Origin: Bartonella bacilliformis KC583 | GTDB taxonomy: Bacteria > Pseudomonadota > Alphaproteobacteria > Rhizobiales > Rhizobiaceae | Direction of reading: 5' to 3' | Length of the DNA stretch: 64,000 nt | Assembly (NCBI RefSeq): GCF_000015445.1 | Contig: NC_008783.1 | Coordinates: 255,001 to 319,000, forward strand | Part shown: piece after piece, positions 60,302-64,000 of the stretch | Position numbering within the stretch: position 1 is the first letter of the stretch | Layout: every line of letters starts with the position of its first letter | Program-made: the position numbers and the translations under genes | The notes under the pieces: model-generated | The model's database searches: none | The model's input: the letters and a program-made list of their open reading frames with translations, nothing else | Told to the model about the DNA's origin: nothing

Positions 60302-61564
60302 ATGAAGTTTTTTCTTTATGAAAAGATGCAATACTTATCTAAAGTGTGTGTAATGTCTATGATGTTGGCATTAGGCATGGTTTTTTTTTCGTCTATATCG
60401 TATGCAGAAGATATACATAGTCGTGAAATAGCGCATAAAATTTTAGTTGAAACGCGCCAAAATATCTCTTTATCACGTGAGCGTATTGCTCAACTTTCCG
60501 ATCAAGTTAATCGCTTAAAAAAAGATCAACATACTTTGACCAGAGAAATCATAAAGGTAGCTAAGGCAGAACGCGATACGGTAAATAGTATTAATGAAAC
60601 GGAGAAAAAGCTTGAAAAACTTACATATCAACAGAAAAAATCACAGCAAAATTTAAAAAATCATCGAGATGAATTTGCAAAAGTGCTCACTGTTTTAGAA
60701 CGGGTGGGAATGAATCTCCCTCCTGCTATTATGGCGCGACCTGAGGATGTATTGGCTTCAGTACGTAGCTCTGTTTTATTAGGAGCTATTATTCCTGAAA
60801 TGCGAAAAAAAATACAAGATTTGACAGTGAATTTGAGAGAATTAACTGATTTAGCCCGTTCAGTTAATACAGAATATGCGATTCTAAAAGTTGAAATACA
60901 AAATCAAGTTGAGCAGCGAAAACAGTTAGAACTTTTACTTAATGAAAAAGCGAAATTACAAAAAATGTCAGAACAAGAACTTATAGAGCAGCAACGAAAA
61001 AATGTTGCTCTTTCTGAAAAAAGTCAATCTTTGGAAGAATTGATTTTAGAGATTAATCGTCAGTCACAATTCAGCTCTAATCTATCAATGCAGAAAAGTT
61101 TACAATTGCTAGAAGAGCTCAATTTTGAAAATCAGAAAGGTATGTTGCTTTTACCTGTTGCAGGAAAAAAAATCCAACAATTTAATAATAGTTCGTACGT
61201 TACGCGTTTTGGTGAAATCATTGAAACAGAAACAGCGGCTGTGGTTTTGTCGCCTGTTGATGCGCTGGTTGTTTTTGCTGGATCATTTCGTTCTTATGGA
61301 CAGTTAGTTATTCTTGATGTTGGACGTGGTTATCATATAGTTCTTGTTGGGATGGCGAGAATAAACGTAACTCAAGGGCAGTTTGTTCTTTCAGGTGAGC
61401 CTCTTGGTATGATGAGTACGCAATTTATTGCGAGCACTGTTGCGTTGGATGTAGGGAAAAATGCTCCAATGCTTTACATTGAGTTTAGAAAGGATGGAAA
61501 GCCTGTGAATTCAACCCCTTGGTGGCGGACTGAAAAATCGAAAAGGAATAAAGATGATTCGTAA
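60302..61564 (+). CDS. EnvC-like murein hydrolase activator
   Basis: 420 residues. Signal peptide (about 14-35: VCVMSMMLALGMVFFSSISYAED), two long coiled-coil segments (about 45-130 and 180-280) and a C-terminal LytM/M23-like domain (about 285-410: GKKIQQF, TRFGEIIETETAAVVLSPVDALVVFAG). The metal-binding H-x-H pair of active LytM peptidases is not visible (YHIVLVGM), so it is probably a non-catalytic activator of an amidase, as in E. coli EnvC. It overlaps ctpA by 11 bases. Confidence 0.85.
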   Translation: MKFFLYEKMQYLSKVCVMSMMLALGMVFFSSISYAEDIHSREIAHKILVETRQNISLSRERIAQLSDQVNRLKKDQHTLTREIIKVAKAERDTVNSINETEKKLEKLTYQQKKSQQNLKNHRDEFAKVLTVLERVGMNLPPAIMARPEDVLASVRSSVLLGAIIPEMRKKIQDLTVNLRELTDLARSVNTEYAILKVEIQNQVEQRKQLELLLNEKAKLQKMSEQELIEQQRKNVALSEKSQSLEELILEINRQSQFSSNLSMQKSLQLLEELNFENQKGMLLLPVAGKKIQQFNNSSYVTRFGEIIETETAAVVLSPVDALVVFAGSFRSYGQLVILDVGRGYHIVLVGMARINVTQGQFVLSGEPLGMMSTQFIASTVALDVGKNAPMLYIEFRKDGKPVNSTPWWRTEKSKRNKDDS

Positions 61565-62858
61565 AGTTATTTTTTTTGTCGCTGGGGTTTTTCTCAGCGC
61601 CAGTTTGATAGTCATGGCGCAGTCTATTACTACGAATAATGAACAAAATACTTATAAACAATTGGCTAGATTTGGTGATATTTTTGAGCGGGTGCGCACG
61701 CAATATGTAACAATTCCGGATGATCAAAAACTTATTGAAAATGCTATTAATGGTATGCTGTTGTCTCTCGATCCACATTCATCTTATATGGATGCTGAAA
61801 AAGCGAAAGATATGCGGGATTCTACAAAAGGAGAATTTGGAGGTCTTGGGATTGAAGTAACTATGGAGAATAATTTAATTAAAGTTGTTTCTCCGATAGA
61901 TGACACCCCTGCTGCAAAAGCAGGTGTTTTAGCAGGAGATTTCATTTCAAAAATTGATGGGAAACAGATCAGTGGTCAAACTTTGAATGAGGCTGTCGAC
62001 CAAATGCGGGGGCCTGCTGGAACACCGATTACGCTGACAATTAATCGCTTTGGTGTTGATAAGCCACTCGATATCAAGATTGTTCGTGATATCATAAAAG
62101 TAAAAGCAGTTAAGTATCGTGTTGAAGGTGATATTGGTTATTTAAGACTTATCCAGTTTACGGAAAAGACTTTTTCTGACCTTCAAGCTGCGATTAAAGA
62201 TATTCAGTCTAAAATCCCCACAGATAAATTAAAAGGATATGTTCTTGATTTGCGGCTTAATCCTGGTGGTCTTTTAGATCAGGCTATTAGTGTTACAGAT
62301 GCTTTTCTTAATAAAGGTGAAATTGTTTCAACTCGTGGCCGCAAGCAAAATGATGTGATGAGATTTGATGCTAAGCTAGGGGATTTGACTGATGAAAAGC
62401 CTATTATTGTGCTTATTAATGGTGGTTCAGCGAGTGCTTCTGAAATTGTTGCAGGTGCCTTACAAGATCACCGTCGTGCTACAATTATAGGAACGCAATC
62501 TTTTGGTAAGGGGTCTGTTCAGACGATTATCCCTTTAGGTGAAAATGGTGCCTTACGCTTGACTACAGCACTTTATTACACGCCATCTGGTACATCAATT
62601 CAAGGGATTGGGATCACGCCGGATATTGTTGTAGAGCAACCGTTGCCTGAAAAATATAAAGGGTATGATGTAACGCTTGGTGAATCTGAATTAAGGGGTC
62701 ATATCAAGGGGAAGCAGGAGAGCGATAAAGGATCCGGTTCAGCTGCTTTTGTTCCAAGAGATCCCAAGGATGATGTTCAATTGAATGAGGCTTATAAGCT
62801 TTTGCGAGGTGAAATCACTCATGCAGCATTTCCACCTGACCCCAATAAGGTGTTTTAA
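61554..62858 (+). CDS. ctpA: C-terminal processing protease CtpA (S41 family)
   Basis: 434 residues. Signal/anchor at about 3-22 (KVIFFVAGVFLSASLIVMAQ), a PDZ domain (about 90-175: GLGIEVTMENNLIKVV, AKAGVLAGDFISKIDGKQI) and the S41 catalytic domain with the serine in NGGSASASEIVAGALQDH and the lysine in GTQSFGKGSVQTI. Periplasmic protease that trims C-termini of cell-envelope proteins. It lies directly before ialA-ialB, as in known Bartonella genomes. Confidence 0.94.
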   Translation: MIRKVIFFVAGVFLSASLIVMAQSITTNNEQNTYKQLARFGDIFERVRTQYVTIPDDQKLIENAINGMLLSLDPHSSYMDAEKAKDMRDSTKGEFGGLGIEVTMENNLIKVVSPIDDTPAAKAGVLAGDFISKIDGKQISGQTLNEAVDQMRGPAGTPITLTINRFGVDKPLDIKIVRDIIKVKAVKYRVEGDIGYLRLIQFTEKTFSDLQAAIKDIQSKIPTDKLKGYVLDLRLNPGGLLDQAISVTDAFLNKGEIVSTRGRKQNDVMRFDAKLGDLTDEKPIIVLINGGSASASEIVAGALQDHRRATIIGTQSFGKGSVQTIIPLGENGALRLTTALYYTPSGTSIQGIGITPDIVVEQPLPEKYKGYDVTLGESELRGHIKGKQESDKGSGSAAFVPRDPKDDVQLNEAYKLLRGEITHAAFPPDPNKVF

Positions 62859-62877
62859 AAAAGTAAAAGTTAACTTG

Positions 62878-62911
62878 TATGTCTGATGTTTTCAACATCA
62901 GACATACTTTT
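62878..62911 (+). terminator. perfect hairpin between ctpA and ialA
   Basis: A perfect 13-bp stem, tatgtctgatgtt (62878-62890) with aacatcagacata (62894-62906) and a three-base loop, followed by cttttg. It may stop or attenuate transcription from ctpA, setting ialAB apart, or protect the ialA message. Confidence 0.7.
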
Positions 62912-62926
62912 GGGAGAAGCATTTCG

Positions 62927-63439
62927 ATGGATACAATGGTTGATTTCAAAACTCTGCCTTATCGAAAAGGCGTTGGAATAGTTGTATTTAATCGTGAAGG
63001 GCAAGTTTGGATTGGACGCCGTTTAATAACATCTTCTCATACTTATGCTGAGGTATCCAAACTTTGGCAATTCCCTCAGGGAGGGATTGATGAAGGAGAA
63101 GAACCATTAGATGCAGCACGGCGTGAACTTTATGAAGAAACAGGTATGCGATCTGTGAATTTGATTAAGGAAGTGCAAGATTGGTTTTGTTACGATTTTC
63201 CACAAGAGCTTATTGGACACGTACTAAATAATCAGTATCGTGGACAAATGCAAAAATGGTTTGCTTTTCAGTTTATAGGAGAGACTTCTGAAATCGTAAT
63301 CAATTCACCAGAAAATAGTAATAAAGCGGAATTTGACCAATGGAAATGGATTAACTTGGAAGTACTTCCTTCAATTGTCGTTTCTTTTAAGCGACATGTT
63401 TATATGAAGGTTGTTCATGAATTTCGCAACATTATTTAA
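62927..63439 (+). CDS. ialA: invasion-associated Nudix hydrolase IalA (RppH-like)
   Basis: 170 residues from the ATG at 62927, preceded by gggaga; this equals the known IalA length, and upstream in-frame starts lie in the hairpin. The Nudix box is complete: GGIDEGEEPLDAARRELYEE then TG (about residues 50-72). It begins with the RppH-like PYRKGVGIVVFNREGQVWIG. IalA hydrolyses dinucleoside polyphosphates and, as an RppH orthologue, probably removes pyrophosphate from mRNA 5' ends. With ialB it forms the classic invasion-associated locus. Confidence 0.94.
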   Translation: MDTMVDFKTLPYRKGVGIVVFNREGQVWIGRRLITSSHTYAEVSKLWQFPQGGIDEGEEPLDAARRELYEETGMRSVNLIKEVQDWFCYDFPQELIGHVLNNQYRGQMQKWFAFQFIGETSEIVINSPENSNKAEFDQWKWINLEVLPSIVVSFKRHVYMKVVHEFRNII

Positions 63440-63555
63440 ATATTTGTAAAAATTGTGACTGTAAAAAGCTGTTTTTTATGAGATATTTTAGTATTATGAA
63501 TTACTATCGAGAATAATAGGAGTGATTCTATTTTATTTAAGGAACTGGATGTAAA

Positions 63556-64000
63556 ATGAAAAAAATATTAAATTTATTTGTAATTTCTGCTTTCTTGAGT
63601 ATTTCCTCTGCAGCGTTTGCTCAAAATGTAAAACCAGCTGCAACGAAGCCTTCTGTTGCTACACTGCCGAATGGTGCTTCTTCATTAACTGAGACTTACG
63701 GTTTGTGGAGCGTTAACTGTGGTATACAGGATGGGAACAAAATTTGTATTATGCTTCGTCAGGAAGTTAATGAGCAAGATCGTGTTCTATTGTCTATGAG
63801 TGTTTCTCTTGATGGGGAAGGTACTGTATCTGGCAATTTGACGATTCCTTTTGGTATATTGGTTTCTAAGCCTATTCGTTTGCATGTAGATGATTCGAAA
63901 TCTGTTATTGAAAGCAATGTTCGCACTTGTGTGCCAGCAGGTTGTGTGGTTCCAATAGTTTTTGACAAAAATTTTGTAGGGTCTTTACGCGCTGGCAAGC
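63556..64000 (+). CDS. ialB: invasion-associated protein IalB, 5' part
   Basis: 148 codons, cut by the window end with no stop yet reached. Signal peptide KKILNLFVISAFLSISSAAF with cleavage near AFAQ, then the IalB domain: YGLWSVNCGIQDGNKICIML, ILVSKPIRLHVDD, VRTCVPAGCVVPIVFDKNF. The paired cysteines match the family. In Bartonella IalB is a ~18 kDa surface-linked protein that raises erythrocyte entry. An aagga ribosome binding site precedes it. It is only distantly similar to the IalB-like genes beside the adhesins. Confidence 0.95.
   Translation, partial: MKKILNLFVISAFLSISSAAFAQNVKPAATKPSVATLPNGASSLTETYGLWSVNCGIQDGNKICIMLRQEVNEQDRVLLSMSVSLDGEGTVSGNLTIPFGILVSKPIRLHVDDSKSVIESNVRTCVPAGCVVPIVFDKNFVGSLRAGK

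Overview
The window is AT-rich alphaproteobacterial chromosome and almost certainly belongs to a Bartonella species. The evidence is the ctpA-ialA-ialB order at the right end, trimeric autotransporter adhesins whose C-terminal anchors resemble the BadA/Vomp family, extra IalB-like exported proteins, the rRNA cluster ending in 23S-5S-initiator tRNA, and Rhizobiales-type versions of RpoH, SerC, GshA and FtsK. The assignment rests on recognised proteins and gene order; no database search was run.

Layout. 1-2.5 kb: 3' part of an rRNA operon (23S, 5S, tRNA-fMet). 2.5-6 kb: a gene-poor stretch with 28 uninterrupted copies of a 7-bp repeat, eight copies of a 13-bp repeat just upstream of a small exported protein, a HigBA module whose toxin gene is frameshifted, and tRNA-Phe. 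6.2-7.4 kb: serC.

7.4-14.4 kb lies between serC and purA. It is a mosaic that looks like the remains of a plasmid: the 3' end of a replication-initiator gene, a parA plus ribbon-helix-helix partition pair with a palindromic operator, a serine resolvase with its own res-like site, VapBC, a RelE-like/HTH toxin-antitoxin pair, an unknown overlapping gene pair, and several broken duplicates. A ~733-bp inverted repeat brackets the resolvase and VapBC segment. Three extra copies of the parA operator and first ten parA codons all break at the same codon, just before the Walker A motif.

14.6-44.9 kb is ordinary core chromosome: purA, a membrane-anchored unknown protein, rpoH, an RluD-family pseudouridine synthase, an aldehyde dehydrogenase, an ftsK paralogue without membrane segments, mscL, pyrD, tRNA-His, a glutamine-synthetase/FAD-oxidase pair resembling gamma-glutamylputrescine metabolism, folD, an AsmA-like protein, rsmE, gshA, rpsU, tRNA-Arg, an RND efflux pair, pgi, tRNA-Ser, rplU and rpmA.

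45-53.6 kb is a surface-protein locus. Two trimeric autotransporter genes are each followed, with overlapping or nearly touching codons, by nearly identical IalB-like genes, so the two-gene unit has been duplicated. The second adhesin contains two almost identical 471-bp stalk repeats. 54.2-64 kb returns to conserved genes: rlmE, obgE-proB-proA-nadD, rsfS-rlmH, an EnvC-like protein, ctpA, ialA/rppH and the 5' part of ialB.

The parts most worth follow-up are the par-operator/toxin-antitoxin mosaic at 7.6-14.4 kb and the adhesin/IalB-like units at 45-53.6 kb.
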